In this document: positions 35,354 through 46,383 of the stretch, in pieces
How positions within the stretch are numbered: position 1 is the first letter of the stretch
Layout of the letters: every line of letters starts with the position of its first letter
Assembly (NCBI RefSeq): GCF_011067745.1
Contig: NZ_JAAMPJ010000001.1
Location: 372,001-436,000, forward strand
DNA from: Lentzea alba
GTDB lineage: Bacteria; Actinomycetota; Actinomycetes; Mycobacteriales; Pseudonocardiaceae
Reading direction: 5' to 3'
DNA length: 64,000 nucleotides
The notes under the pieces: model-generated
Told to the model about the DNA's origin: nothing
The model's input: only the letters and a program-made list of their open reading frames with translations
Databases searched by the model: none
Translations under genes and position numbers: made by a program

Positions 35354-36922
35354 TCACTTCTTCTTGTCGTCCCCGTCGAACTTGAACTTCGAGGGGTCGA
35401 AGCCGGGCGGGAGCTCGTTCATGCCGCCGCCGAGGTTCGGCAGGCCACCACCGGGAGGCATGCCGGGGATCCCGCCGGGAGGCATTCCGGGCATGCCGCC
35501 GGGGAACATCCCGGGGAAGCCGCCCTTGATCTTCGGAGGCGTCGGGCCGCGCCCGCCCTTGCCCTTCTTCCCCTTCTTGCCCTTGCGGTTCTTGCTGCCG
35601 CCGCCACCGCCGCCGAAGCCCATCCGGCCGGCCATCGACGCCATCATCTTGCGGGCCTCGAAGAAGCGGTTGACCAGGTCGTTGACGTCACTGACCTTGA
35701 CGCCCGAACCGTTCGCGATGCGCAGCCGGCGGGAGCCGTTGATGATCTTCGGGTCGTCCCGCTCGGCCGGGGTCATGCCGCGGATGATCGCCTGGATGCG
35801 GTCGAGGTGCTTCTCGTCCAGCATGCCCAGCTGGTCCTTCATCTGACCGGCACCGGGGAGCATGCCGAGCAGGTTCGCGATCGGCCCCATCTTGCGGATC
35901 GCGAGCATCTGCTCCAGGAAGTCCTCGAGCGTCAACTGGCCGGAGTGCAGCTTCTGGGCGGCCTTCTCGGCCTGCTCCTGGTCGAAGTGCTGCTCAGCCT
36001 GCTCGATCAGGGTGAGGACGTCGCCCATGCCCAGGATGCGGCTCGCCATCCGGTCCGGGTGGAAGACGTCGAAGTCCTCGAGCTTCTCGCCGTTGGACGC
36101 GAAGAGGATCGGCTGGCCGGTGACCTCGCGGACCGACAGCGCGGCACCACCGCGGGCGTCGCCGTCGAGCTTGGTCAGCACCACGCCGGTGAAGCCGACA
36201 CCGTCGCGGAACGCCGTGGCGGTGTTGATCGCGTCCTGACCGACCATCGCGTCGACCACGAACAGGACCTCGTCCGGGTTGACCGCGGCCCGGATGTCGA
36301 TGGCCTGCTTCATCATCTCCTCGTCGACACCGAGCCGGCCGGCCGTGTCGACGAGAACGATGTCGTGCTGCTTGGCCTTGGCTTCCTCGATGCCGAGGCG
36401 CGAGACCTCGACCGGGTTGCCGACGCCGTTGCCGGGCTCGGGAGCGAAGACGGGCACGCCCGCGCGCTCACCGACGACCTGAAGCTGCGTCACCGCGTTC
36501 GGACGCTGCAGGTCGGCGGCGACGAGCAGCGGCGTGTGGCCCTGCCCCTTCAGCCACTTGGCGAGCTTGCCGGCGAGCGTCGTCTTACCCGCACCCTGCA
36601 GACCCGCCAGCATGATCACCGACGGCGGGTTCTTCGCGAGGTTCAGCCTGCGGGTCTCGCCGCCGAGGACGTTGATCAGTTCCTCGTTGACGATCTTCAC
36701 GACCTGCTGCGCCGGGTTCAGCGCCTGGTGCACCTCGGAGCCCTTGGCGCGCTCCTTCACCTTGGCGATGAAGCCGCGCACAACGGGCAGCGCGACGTCG
36801 GCCTCGAGCAGGGCGACCCTGATCTCGCGGGCGGTCGCGTCGATGTCGGCGTCGCTGAGCCGGCCCTTGCCGCGAAGGCCCTGGAGAACCGTGGTCAGCC
36901 GGTCGGAAAGCGTGGAGAACAC
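35354..36922 (-). CDS. ffh: Signal recognition particle protein Ffh
   Basis: A 522-residue SRP GTPase. The N domain begins VFSTLSDRLTTVLQGL; the G domain has AGLQGAGKTTLAGKLA, VDTAGRLGVDEEM and TKLDGDARGGAALS; the M domain has the RNA-binding GSRRLRIANGSG followed by Met-rich helices. The Gly/Met/Pro-rich tail (GGMPGMPPGGIPGMPPGGG) is typical of actinobacteria. GTG 36922 is the start by homology. With FtsY (59.9-61.2 kb) it targets nascent membrane proteins to SecYEG. Confidence 0.97.
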   Translation of the reverse strand: MFSTLSDRLTTVLQGLRGKGRLSDADIDATAREIRVALLEADVALPVVRGFIAKVKERAKGSEVHQALNPAQQVVKIVNEELINVLGGETRRLNLAKNPPSVIMLAGLQGAGKTTLAGKLAKWLKGQGHTPLLVAADLQRPNAVTQLQVVGERAGVPVFAPEPGNGVGNPVEVSRLGIEEAKAKQHDIVLVDTAGRLGVDEEMMKQAIDIRAAVNPDEVLFVVDAMVGQDAINTATAFRDGVGFTGVVLTKLDGDARGGAALSVREVTGQPILFASNGEKLEDFDVFHPDRMASRILGMGDVLTLIEQAEQHFDQEQAEKAAQKLHSGQLTLEDFLEQMLAIRKMGPIANLLGMLPGAGQMKDQLGMLDEKHLDRIQAIIRGMTPAERDDPKIINGSRRLRIANGSGVKVSDVNDLVNRFFEARKMMASMAGRMGFGGGGGGSKNRKGKKGKKGKGGRGPTPPKIKGGFPGMFPGGMPGMPPGGIPGMPPGGGLPNLGGGMNELPPGFDPSKFKFDGDDKKK

Positions 36923-36948
36923 GCCTTCCAGACTAGCTAACCTCCCGT

Positions 36949-37563
36949 TCACCCGATCCCGTGGCTCGCCAGGGCCTCCAGGAGCACCGGCTCACGGCGT
37001 CCGACCGGAGCAGTGGAGATCTGCGCGAACCGCAGCCCCGCCGCCACCGCCGCACCGTCGGCCACCGGATCGTCACCGATGTACAGGCACTCCGACGGGT
37101 CGACGTCGAGCCGCACGCACGCCGCGTCGAACGCCCGCGCGGACGGCTTCGAGACGCCGAGCTCATAGGACAGCAGGAACGCGTCCACGGACAGCGACTC
37201 CCGCGAGAACACCGAGCGGATGTCCCAGGAGATGTTGCTGAGCACGCCGACCTTCAACGGTCTGGCGGCGTCCAGGGCCGCGGCGGTGTCGGAGTAGGGC
37301 AGCCAGAACGCCGGGTTGTGCAGGCGCTGGAACAGGTCGTCGGTCATGGTCAGGCCCGCCAGCCGGAACAGGGTCCAGTAGGCCGAACGGTTCGCGAGCG
37401 CGGTGAGGTCGCGCGCGTCCCACACCGCGCGCTCGGCGGCGTTCATCCGCGCCACGTACGGCGCCGGCGAGCGCAGCACCGAGAGGTGTGGCGGGGAGAG
37501 CCAGCGGTAGGTCGGACGCCCGAAGAGGGTGCCTGCGAAGTCGAAGAGGACGGCCTTGATCAC
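36949..37563 (-). CDS. HAD-superfamily hydrolase
   Basis: A 204-residue haloacid-dehalogenase-like protein. Motif I is VLFDFAGTLFG, where the usual second Asp is Ala, motif II is VGVLSNISWD, the Lys is in YELGVSKPSARAF, and motif IV is CLYIGDDPVADG. Loss of the second motif-I Asp weakens phosphatase prediction; a dehalogenase-like or other transfer reaction is possible. GTG 37563 overlaps the upstream kinase stop (GTGA), so the two form an operon. Confidence 0.85.
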   Translation of the reverse strand: MIKAVLFDFAGTLFGRPTYRWLSPPHLSVLRSPAPYVARMNAAERAVWDARDLTALANRSAYWTLFRLAGLTMTDDLFQRLHNPAFWLPYSDTAAALDAARPLKVGVLSNISWDIRSVFSRESLSVDAFLLSYELGVSKPSARAFDAACVRLDVDPSECLYIGDDPVADGAAVAAGLRFAQISTAPVGRREPVLLEALASHGIG

Positions 37564-38120
37564 GACACCATGATGCGCAGACCACCCGAGGTGCCCGCAC
37601 GGGTGAGGAGCGTCACGCTTGCGAAGCCGAAGGGCACCCAGCCCGCCTCGAACTGGGCTCGCATCGACGAACCGCGGCGGACGTGTCGCTCGAAAGCGTG
37701 AGTGCGCACGACGCGGCGGCGGGCGATCTGGCCGTCCAGGGCCTGGGCCGCCGAGGCGTCCAGCCACAGGAAGTGGCGTGGACGCCCCGACAGGACGCCG
37801 GCCAGCACCAGCATGAAACGGGTGCCGGGGCGGGTGGACGGTTCGTGGACGACCAGCAGGCCGGTGCAGAACACCGCGGCCCAGAAGACGCGCAAGCGGT
37901 GGGTGAGGTGCACGAAGACGCGCCAGTACTTGTACGGCAGGGGCATCCGCGGCTCCAGCCACATGCGCACCTGGTCGGAGTCGAGCACGGTGACCGGCTC
38001 ATCCGCGTCGAGGCGAGTGAGCAGCGTCGTCTTGCCCGCGCCGGGGATGCCGGCGAGGACTACGAGCGAGCGCGGCTGCACTCGGACGACTGCGGTCTGC
38101 GTGTTCAACACGGCGGTCAT
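37560..38120 (-). CDS. P-loop kinase-like ATPase
   Basis: A 186-residue AAA/zeta-toxin-like kinase with Walker A GIPGAGKTTLL at about 24-34, a DSDQVR strand, LWLDASAAQALDGQIARRR resembling the lid, and a terminal RTHAFERHVRR. Such proteins phosphorylate small molecules or nucleotides. It is coupled to the HAD gene downstream by overlap, so the pair may act on a common phosphorylated compound. Confidence 0.8.
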   Translation of the reverse strand: MTAVLNTQTAVVRVQPRSLVVLAGIPGAGKTTLLTRLDADEPVTVLDSDQVRMWLEPRMPLPYKYWRVFVHLTHRLRVFWAAVFCTGLLVVHEPSTRPGTRFMLVLAGVLSGRPRHFLWLDASAAQALDGQIARRRVVRTHAFERHVRRGSSMRAQFEAGWVPFGFASVTLLTRAGTSGGLRIMVS

Positions 38121-38189
38121 GTCCTAGGAGACGTCTTGACCATCCTTCTCGTTCAGTTTGGTCCGATTTCAGACGAAATGCACAGGCTT

Positions 38190-39200
38190 TCAACGCCAGA
38201 CGACGGCCCGGTAGGTGCCGTCGGCGAAGGTTGCCACGCCGATGACCAGCCCGACCTCGCTCAGCCCGGTCACGGTGTGACGTGCGGCACCAGAGAGCGC
38301 CGGCAGCGAGGTCTGAGTGCCGCTCATGTTCCAGGTCGCGGCCGTGGTGCCGACGGTGCCCGCGACGACGCCGGAGTTGTTCACGTCCGAGGCACGCGAG
38401 GGCGCGGGTGCCAGTTGCTCGATGGCACCGGTGAAGACATCCCACCGGGTCGCCTGCGACGACAGCTCCCCGACGGCGAACCCGTTGTCGTTCATGTCCA
38501 ACGGCCGTGCGCCGGCACCCAGCTGGGTCTTGCTGTTTCGCAGCCACAGCACGCCATTGCCACCAACGGTTCCGGTCGCCTCGCCGAGTTGGTTGGCGCC
38601 GGTGAACTCGCCCGCGTCGAGCACGGTCCGCACGCCCGAGGGACTCCACCGGACCACGTCGTTGCCGCTCTTTCCGATGACCGTGTCGCCATTGGCGATG
38701 TGGCGGGCGCTGCCTGCGCCCAAGACCGTCGCCTCACCCCAAGACGTCCACCGGACCACCTGGCTGACGCCGTTGATCGTCACGGTGCCCACGACGGTGC
38801 CGGAGTCGTTGACGTCATACGCGACAGAACTCGTCGCACCCTCCACCGTCAGCTGCACCAACGCACCGGAGGACAGCCACTTCACGGCCTGGGTCTGGCC
38901 CGCGGAGTTCACGGCGTACCCGACGACAACGTTGTCACGATTGATCGCCGCCGCCCACGTGTCGAACCCGAGGTCCGCGAGCTTCTTGATGCCGTCCCAC
39001 CGGTCCCACCGCACGGCGTGCTGCGCGGTGCCCGCGCCGTGGGAGACGCCGGCGATCGTGCCCGAGTCGTTGATGTCGACCGCGGAACTCCGGAGATCAC
39101 CCGGCAACGTGCCGAGGTCCTCCACGGCGAGCGGAGCGGCTTGTGCGGTAACGGGAACGAACAGGGCCGCGACGACGGCGGCCACCATTGCGATTCTCAA
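38190..39200 (-). CDS. Secreted HAF-repeat protein
   Basis: A 336-residue exported protein. The signal peptide MRIAMVAAVVAALFVPVTAQA ends in an AQA-A cleavage site. The rest is repeats of about 40-45 residues with DINDSGTIAGVS, AINRDNVVVGYA, DVNDSGTVVGTV, DMNDNGFAVGEL and DVNNSGVVAGTV, each after an alternating beta-strand, which is the HAF extracellular repeat and likely a beta-propeller. The function is unknown. GAGGAAGAACG precedes the start; it appears monocistronic. Confidence 0.88.
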   Translation of the reverse strand: MRIAMVAAVVAALFVPVTAQAAPLAVEDLGTLPGDLRSSAVDINDSGTIAGVSHGAGTAQHAVRWDRWDGIKKLADLGFDTWAAAINRDNVVVGYAVNSAGQTQAVKWLSSGALVQLTVEGATSSVAYDVNDSGTVVGTVTINGVSQVVRWTSWGEATVLGAGSARHIANGDTVIGKSGNDVVRWSPSGVRTVLDAGEFTGANQLGEATGTVGGNGVLWLRNSKTQLGAGARPLDMNDNGFAVGELSSQATRWDVFTGAIEQLAPAPSRASDVNNSGVVAGTVGTTAATWNMSGTQTSLPALSGAARHTVTGLSEVGLVIGVATFADGTYRAVVWR

Positions 39201-39296
39201 CGTTCTTCCTCCCCAGTCAGAACAACGAGAACTCGACCATGCCCAGGCCGGACGGAGGTTGTCCAGAAACCTGTCTCGTTGTCAGGCAAGGGAATC

Positions 39297-39352
39297 GGCG
39301 GTGGTGCGGGTGCCCGGTACCTCCCCCGGCGCCGTCACCGCGCACCACCGCC
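39297..39352 (-). terminator. Hairpin downstream of glnD
   Basis: GGCGGTGGTGCG (39297-39308) pairs perfectly with CGCACCACCGCC (39341-39352), a 12-bp GC stem with a 32-base loop that can itself fold (GCCCGG/CCGGGC-type pairing). It lies about 125 bases after the glnD stop on the minus strand and is the likely end of the amt-glnB-glnD transcript. Confidence 0.55.
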
Positions 39353-39477
39353 TCTGCCAGTCCGGGAAGCCATCCACCCCTCGAGGACGCTTACCGGACA
39401 CCACGAAGACTGCCGTGTTCCGGAAGCGTGCAGGAGCGTGAGCACCCGGAGAGGTTGTGCGTAGAGCTACTCAACCT

Positions 39478-41802
39478 CTACCTGGCCGCGTCGAGCACCG
39501 CCCGTTCGATCCGCCGCCGGTCCAGGTCGGCACCGGCGATGCTGAACGAGTCGACCACCGTCGCACCCAACGTGGACACACGCGCCCACTGCACGTCGGC
39601 GCCGCACTGCTCCAACGCGCCGGCCACCCGGTGCAGCAGCCCGATCCGGTCGGCGGCACGCAGTTCCAGCACCACCGCGCCGGTCGCCTCGTCGTCGAAC
39701 CACAGCACCTTCGCGGGCGGCGGGTCGAGCGGCGGGCCGCCGTAGTCGCGTTCCTTCGCGGCGAGCTTGTCCGCCAACGGCAACGAGCCCTCGATCGCCC
39801 TGGACAGCTGTTCGCGCAGCAGCGACGCGTCCGGCAGCGAGCCGAACCGCGGCGACACCGTGAACGCGTCCACCGTCGAACCGCCGTGCGAGCGCAACGT
39901 CGCCGCGTGCACCTCCAGCGAGTTCAACGCGAGCACACCGGCGGCCTTGGACAGCATGCCCGGCCGGTCCGGCGCCAGCACGGTCACGATCGCCGCGTGC
40001 TCCTGCTTCTCCAGCAGCACGTCCGGCTTTCCCGACGCCGCAACACGTTCCGCCATGGCCACGAAGGACGGGTCCAGCGGTTCCGGTTTGGGCAGCGCCT
40101 CCCCGGCCATCGCCTTGCGGCACCGCGCGACCAGGTCGGCCATCAGCGCGGCTTTCCAGTCCGTCCACACCCCAGGCCCGGTCGCGAGAGAGTCGGACTC
40201 CGCCAGGGCGTGCAGCAACTCCAACAACACGGCGTCGCCACCGAGCGTTTCCACCACCCGGTGCACGGTCGCCTCGTCCTCGACGTCACGCCGTGTCGCC
40301 GTGTGCGGCAACAGGAGGTGGTGCCGCACCATCGCGGACAGCGTCTCGACGTCCTGCGGCCACAACCCGATCCGCTCACCGATCTGGGTCGCCAGCGCGG
40401 CCCCGACCTCGGAGTGGTCCTGCTGCCGTCCCTTGCCGATGTCATGGATCAACGCGCCCAGCAACAACAAGTCGGGTCGCGCCACCGTGGTCGCGAGACG
40501 AGCGGCATGCGCGACCGTCTGCACCAAGTGCCGGTCGACCGTCCACATGTGCGCGGCGTCGCGCGGTGGCAGGTCCCGCACCGCACCCCACTCGGGGAAC
40601 AGCCGGCCCCACAAGTCCGTGCGGTCCAACGCTTCCACGACGTCCACGAGCCCGCTGCCGCTGCCCAGCAACGCCAGCAGTTCCTCGCGAGCCTCGCGCG
40701 GCCACGGCTGGCGCAGCTCCGGCGCCGAGTCCGCGAGACGAGCCAACGTGCCGGTCGCGATCGGATGCTTGCTGCGTGCCGCCGCCGTCGCGACGCGCAA
40801 CAACAACGCGGGGTCACGGCTGGGAATCGCGTCACGGGCGAGAGAGACCTCAGCCCCGTGCAGCACAACACCTTCGTCCAGCGGTCTGCGCGGCGGCTGT
40901 CCTCTCAGGAACGCCCCGAGCCCACGCTTCGGCGCGGCGGCACGAGCCGTGCGCACGGCAACGTCGAACGCGTAGACGACAGTGCGTGCGGCAGAAGAAA
41001 GCGAACGGGCCAGAGCGAACCGGTCGGCCAAACCGAGTGCGGACGCCACCTCGTCACCGTCCTGCGCTCGCAGCACGTCACGAGGTTTCCGCGCCACCCG
41101 GCGAAGTTCGGTGCGCACGTCCAGGAGCAGCTTGCGGGCCTCGTCGACGTCGGCGGATGGCCGGTCCACCATCTGCGCGACCGACAGCGCGTCCAGGATC
41201 GTGATGTCCCGCAGCCCACCACGGCCGTGCTTCAGATCAGGCTCGACGCGGTGCGCGATCTCGCCACTGCGGGACCAGCGCTTCTGCGACGACTCGGAAA
41301 TCTCGTCCAGCCGGTTGCGGACGTTGCCACGCCACGCCTGGCGCGCCCCCTCGGCGAGTTTCTGCGACACCTCGGTGTCACCCGCGATGTGCCGGATGTC
41401 CAACAGTCCCAACGCTGTGCGCAGGTCGCCCGCCGCGACCCGCAACGCCTCGCCGACGGTGCGGACCGAGTGGTCGAGCCCGATGCCGGAGTTCCACAGC
41501 GGATACCAGAGCTTCTCGGCGATCTCGTCGACGTGCTTGACGCCGTTGTGCACCAGGACCAGGTCCAGATCGGAGTAGGGCACGAGCTCACGCCGCCCCA
41601 GCCCGCCGACCGCCACGAGCGCGATACCCGATCCGGATATCCCCGCTCCCCCCGCGTGTTTGGTCAACCAGAACTCGTGCAGGTCCACGAGTGCTTCGCG
41701 CAGTGGTTCGGCGGCCAAGCGACGACGACCTGGTGTGAGCAGGCGTTCGCGTGCTCGCACCAGGTCGTCAGCCGTGACGACGGCCGTTTCGTTGTTCTCC
41801 AC
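39478..41802 (-). CDS. glnD: PII uridylyltransferase/uridylyl-removing enzyme GlnD
   Basis: A 774-residue sensor of glutamine. The nucleotidyltransferase site is GGLGRRELVPYSDLDL at 66-81; the central HD domain has LIHDIGKGRQQDHSEVG; two ACT domains at the C-terminus start VTVLAPDRPGMLSKAAG and VLELRAADRIGLLHRVAG. It modifies PII. In actinobacteria the modification is adenylylation (GlnD acts as adenylyltransferase), so the product name is the family one. It follows glnB after a strong hairpin. Confidence 0.95.
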   Translation of the reverse strand: MENNETAVVTADDLVRARERLLTPGRRRLAAEPLREALVDLHEFWLTKHAGGAGISGSGIALVAVGGLGRRELVPYSDLDLVLVHNGVKHVDEIAEKLWYPLWNSGIGLDHSVRTVGEALRVAAGDLRTALGLLDIRHIAGDTEVSQKLAEGARQAWRGNVRNRLDEISESSQKRWSRSGEIAHRVEPDLKHGRGGLRDITILDALSVAQMVDRPSADVDEARKLLLDVRTELRRVARKPRDVLRAQDGDEVASALGLADRFALARSLSSAARTVVYAFDVAVRTARAAAPKRGLGAFLRGQPPRRPLDEGVVLHGAEVSLARDAIPSRDPALLLRVATAAARSKHPIATGTLARLADSAPELRQPWPREAREELLALLGSGSGLVDVVEALDRTDLWGRLFPEWGAVRDLPPRDAAHMWTVDRHLVQTVAHAARLATTVARPDLLLLGALIHDIGKGRQQDHSEVGAALATQIGERIGLWPQDVETLSAMVRHHLLLPHTATRRDVEDEATVHRVVETLGGDAVLLELLHALAESDSLATGPGVWTDWKAALMADLVARCRKAMAGEALPKPEPLDPSFVAMAERVAASGKPDVLLEKQEHAAIVTVLAPDRPGMLSKAAGVLALNSLEVHAATLRSHGGSTVDAFTVSPRFGSLPDASLLREQLSRAIEGSLPLADKLAAKERDYGGPPLDPPPAKVLWFDDEATGAVVLELRAADRIGLLHRVAGALEQCGADVQWARVSTLGATVVDSFSIAGADLDRRRIERAVLDAAR

Positions 41803-41874
41803 GGGCCGTCTCCTTGAGTTTCAGTGCTGTGACTGTCAGCCTTTGCCTCGTATTTCGACGTTCAGACGGGTACA

Positions 41875-41935
41875 TCGCGGTGCCGCCCCCGCGCCCCCGT
41901 ACTGGTTGTACGGGGGCGCGGGGGCGGTGCCGCGA
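41875..41935 (-). terminator. Long hairpin between glnB and glnD
   Basis: Twenty bases, 41883-41902 (CCGCCCCCGCGCCCCCGTAC), pair perfectly with 41908-41927 across a 5-base loop. Six further pairs lie outside two mismatched positions, so the structure spans 41875-41935. It is placed 51 bases after glnB and 73 bases before glnD, so it probably reduces glnD transcription relative to amt-glnB. Confidence 0.75.
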
Positions 41936-41985
41936 GGTGCCCCGCTGAGCGCCGGAAGACGCGGCGATGGTTGGCGGTCACAGCA

Positions 41986-43670
<1,685 letters not shown>

Positions 43671-43716
43671 TTCGACCTCCACTGCACGTCGGTTGCAGGG
43701 AGCATCGAGATGTCCT

Positions 43717-43786
43717 GTTTCACGCACTTACGCCGAACGTTTCCGGCAGGTGAACTGTCGAGCTGGACGTGTTACGTCCACGTTTC
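43717..43786. promoter_or_regulatory. Cluster of GlnR-type half sites upstream of amt
   Basis: On the plus strand GTTTC occurs at 43717-43721, 43739-43743 and 43782-43786, with GTTAC at 43771-43775 six bases before the last and CTTAC at 43727-43731. The first two GTTTC are 22 bases apart. GlnR of actinobacteria binds GTnAC-n6-GAAAC arrays with 22-base periodicity, and amt-glnB is the classic target. A GlnR-type regulator is inferred. Confidence 0.6.
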
Positions 43787-43909
43787 GCGCCGTTCACGGT
43801 CTCGATTCGGCCACCTCACGGCGGCGAAGCGGTGACGAGGAGTAGCTCTCGCCTCCCTCTTCCGAGGCAATCGACCCGCACCGGCCGTGCCGCTGCCTAC
43901 GGTGGGCCG

Positions 43910-44623
43910 ATGCGCGCCTTCGCCATCCTGCTGGTCGTCGTCACGTGTGCGGCGTTCGTGGCGTTCGCCATCTTCATGTCGACCGTGAGCTTCTTCCCCG
44001 TCGGTTCGTCAGGCGATCCAGTCGGAACGACCACTCCGCCGGGGCCCACGCCCCAGGAGCTGAAGGTGACGGTCGCGAGCGCGCACGGGTGGGACGTCAT
44101 CACGCAGGGAGAGCAGGTGGTGGGCGAGGTCCGGTCGGACACGGGGACCTGCGCCGATCCGTTCAACGCGATGAAGGTGCTCCCGCACTCCGGCCGCACC
44201 AGGGTGACCCTGGAAGTCCGGCCGCAGCCGCAGCAGCAGCTCGTCGTCAACGCGGTCCGGCTGCGGGTGGACGCCGTCACACCCCAGTACCGGAAGGCGA
44301 AGTACCTGTACCACTGCGCGGGTCCCGCCGAGCCGGCCGCCACCCGAGTGCAGGTCGATGCGAGCAAGGAAACCGTGTACCCGGTCGTGGGTTCGTTTCC
44401 GCACCAGGTGCCGGCGGAGGGCTACCGGCAGGACATCGAAGTCGAGGTGCACGGCGAGATGGCCGCCGACTGGCAGGTCGAGGTGGACTACACGCTCGAC
44501 GGGGTCGCCAGGACCCAGCTGGCGCCGGCGCTTCAGGGACTGGTCACCGAGCCCCGGCCCAGCGACGCCGACGGGCACTTCGCGTGGTGCGACCGGCGGT
44601 GGCGGCCAGGCGAACGCTGCTGA
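43910..44623 (+). CDS. Membrane-anchored protein of unknown function
   Basis: A 237-residue protein with an N-terminal helix (FAILLVVVTCAAFVAFAIFM) and an extracytoplasmic part beginning SFFPVGSSGDPVGTTTPPG. Paired cysteines (TGTCADPFNA, YLYHCAGPAE and the last FAWCDRRW/GERC) may form disulfides. Beta-rich segments such as RTRVTLEVRPQPQQQLVVNAVRLRVD suggest an Ig-like domain. I do not recognise the family. ATG 43910 is chosen because a longer frame to 43769 runs into the promoter. Confidence 0.75.
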   Translation: MRAFAILLVVVTCAAFVAFAIFMSTVSFFPVGSSGDPVGTTTPPGPTPQELKVTVASAHGWDVITQGEQVVGEVRSDTGTCADPFNAMKVLPHSGRTRVTLEVRPQPQQQLVVNAVRLRVDAVTPQYRKAKYLYHCAGPAEPAATRVQVDASKETVYPVVGSFPHQVPAEGYRQDIEVEVHGEMAADWQVEVDYTLDGVARTQLAPALQGLVTEPRPSDADGHFAWCDRRWRPGERC

Positions 44624-44673
44624 TAGCCGCGCCCCCGGCGTACACCGGGGGCGCGGTCAACTCTCCAGCGGAT

Positions 44674-46179
44674 TTAGAACGGTCCGGCGATCTTCGGCTT
44701 CGTGGACAGAACCGCCGGCTGGTCCGCGGGCTCCACGGCGGCACAGGTGGTGCCGTTGCGCGGGAGCTTCAGACCCACCAGGTACTCGTTGTTGATCTTC
44801 AGCGTGCACTCGCTGCGGTCGTACACGCCGTGGCCCCAGCCTTCATAGGTGACGAAGACCGTGGTGTCGCGGGTCTGCTTGTGCGCGTTGACCGCCCACT
44901 CGTAGACCGTCGCCGTGTCGTACCTGGCGTTGGTCAGCAGGATCTTCGGCGCGTTCTTGATCTTCAGCGGCCGCTGCGCGTTCGTGGCCTTCGGGAAGCC
45001 GACGCAGCCCATCATCGCGCCGTGGCCGATCGACGAACCGAGGGTGTCGGGGGCGACGCGCTTCTCCATCGCGTTGAGCGCCTGGTACTCGCCCCACGAG
45101 CTGACGCGCAGGTTGTAGTCGTTGCAGAAGATGCCCGCGAACGGGTTCTCGAACGTCTCACCCTCCGCGAACGCCACCGGCGCCTGAGTGCCCTCGCTCA
45201 GGTCCTTGACCCGCTGCGCGAACATCTTGAAGGCGGGCCCGTAGCCCATGCCCACCACCATCGAGCCGAGGTTCTCCGGCGTCATCTTGGTGCCGTCCGG
45301 GTAGGTCAGCTCACCGCGGGCCGCCTTGGCGAGCAGGTCCTTCCAGATCTTGCGCACGTCCTTGCCGTACAGCGGGGAGCTCGGCGTGCGGTCGTTCCAC
45401 TTGACCCACTCGTTGAACATGTCCTGCGCACCGCGCGCCTCGGTCTCGAGGAACTTCCAGGTGCCGAGGCTGTGGTCCATGTTGGAGTCGATGATCATGG
45501 CGCGGATGTTCTTGCCGTACTGCGCCGCGTAGTGCTGACCCATGATCGTGCCGTACGAGACGCCGTAGTAGTTGATCTTCTTCTCGCCCAGCGCCCGGCG
45601 GATCGAGTCGATGTCGTTCGCGACGTCGAACGTCGAGGCGTGGTCGAAGATCGCGCCGGAGACCTTGCGGCAGTCCGCCCGCAGCTCCTTGTTGAACGCG
45701 ACCAGCTTGTCGAACTCGTCCTTGGTCTTCGGGTACTCGGACGGCTGCCGCTGCAGCACGTCCGCCGAACACTTGATCGGCTGGCTGCGCGCGACGCCAC
45801 GCGGGTCGAACCCGATGACGTCGAACTTGTCGACGATTTCCTTGCTGAAGTAGCGGTCGGCGCCGAACGAGAAGTCGACGCCAGAGCCGCCGGGCCCGCC
45901 GGGGTTGATGACCATCGCGCCGATGCGGTTGGCCTGGTCGTTCGCCTTTCTGCGCGACACGGCCAGCTGGAACTTCTCCCCGTTCGGCTTGCGGTAGTCG
46001 ATCGGCAGCGTCAAGAAGCCGCAGTCCACGGTCGGCATCTCGGCGCACGGCTTCCAGTCGATCGCGCCCACCGGGAACTCCGGCTGCCCCTCCGGAGCCG
46101 CGGACGCGAGCGGTGACATACCCAGTACCAATGCAGAACTCGCGAGCGCGGCTCCGAAGACGCGCATCATCGGTTGCAT
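44674..46179 (-). CDS. Secreted alpha/beta-hydrolase, tripeptidyl aminopeptidase-like
   Basis: A 501-residue exported hydrolase of the S33/SCO-type prolyl/tripeptidyl aminopeptidase group. A signal peptide (RVFGAALASSALVLGMSPLASAA) leads the protein. The oxyanion loop is INPGGPGGSGVDF, the nucleophile is in YGVSYGTIMG, Asp in LLTNARYDTATV, and His in EGWGHGVYD. The C-terminal TAP-like domain (NNEYLVGLKLPRNGTTC) is present. ATG 46179 with GAGGAAAT upstream is the start, so the frame reaching 46287 is not used. It should trim peptides outside the cell. Confidence 0.92.
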   Translation of the reverse strand: MQPMMRVFGAALASSALVLGMSPLASAAPEGQPEFPVGAIDWKPCAEMPTVDCGFLTLPIDYRKPNGEKFQLAVSRRKANDQANRIGAMVINPGGPGGSGVDFSFGADRYFSKEIVDKFDVIGFDPRGVARSQPIKCSADVLQRQPSEYPKTKDEFDKLVAFNKELRADCRKVSGAIFDHASTFDVANDIDSIRRALGEKKINYYGVSYGTIMGQHYAAQYGKNIRAMIIDSNMDHSLGTWKFLETEARGAQDMFNEWVKWNDRTPSSPLYGKDVRKIWKDLLAKAARGELTYPDGTKMTPENLGSMVVGMGYGPAFKMFAQRVKDLSEGTQAPVAFAEGETFENPFAGIFCNDYNLRVSSWGEYQALNAMEKRVAPDTLGSSIGHGAMMGCVGFPKATNAQRPLKIKNAPKILLTNARYDTATVYEWAVNAHKQTRDTTVFVTYEGWGHGVYDRSECTLKINNEYLVGLKLPRNGTTCAAVEPADQPAVLSTKPKIAGPF

Positions 46180-46383
46180 GGATTTCCTCCCTAGATCCCC
46201 GATCTTGCGAGAGGAAACGCTTCCACCGATGGTGTGACGCAGACAACCAACCGACGTATGAACCAGAATCAGACCGTAGTCGGACAACCACGCTCAGGTG
46301 CGACTGTTGGCCCACAACGATCGTAGGGCCGTCTGCGTCTCAATTGCAGGACATTGATCGTGTGGCGCAGGCAACCGACGTTT

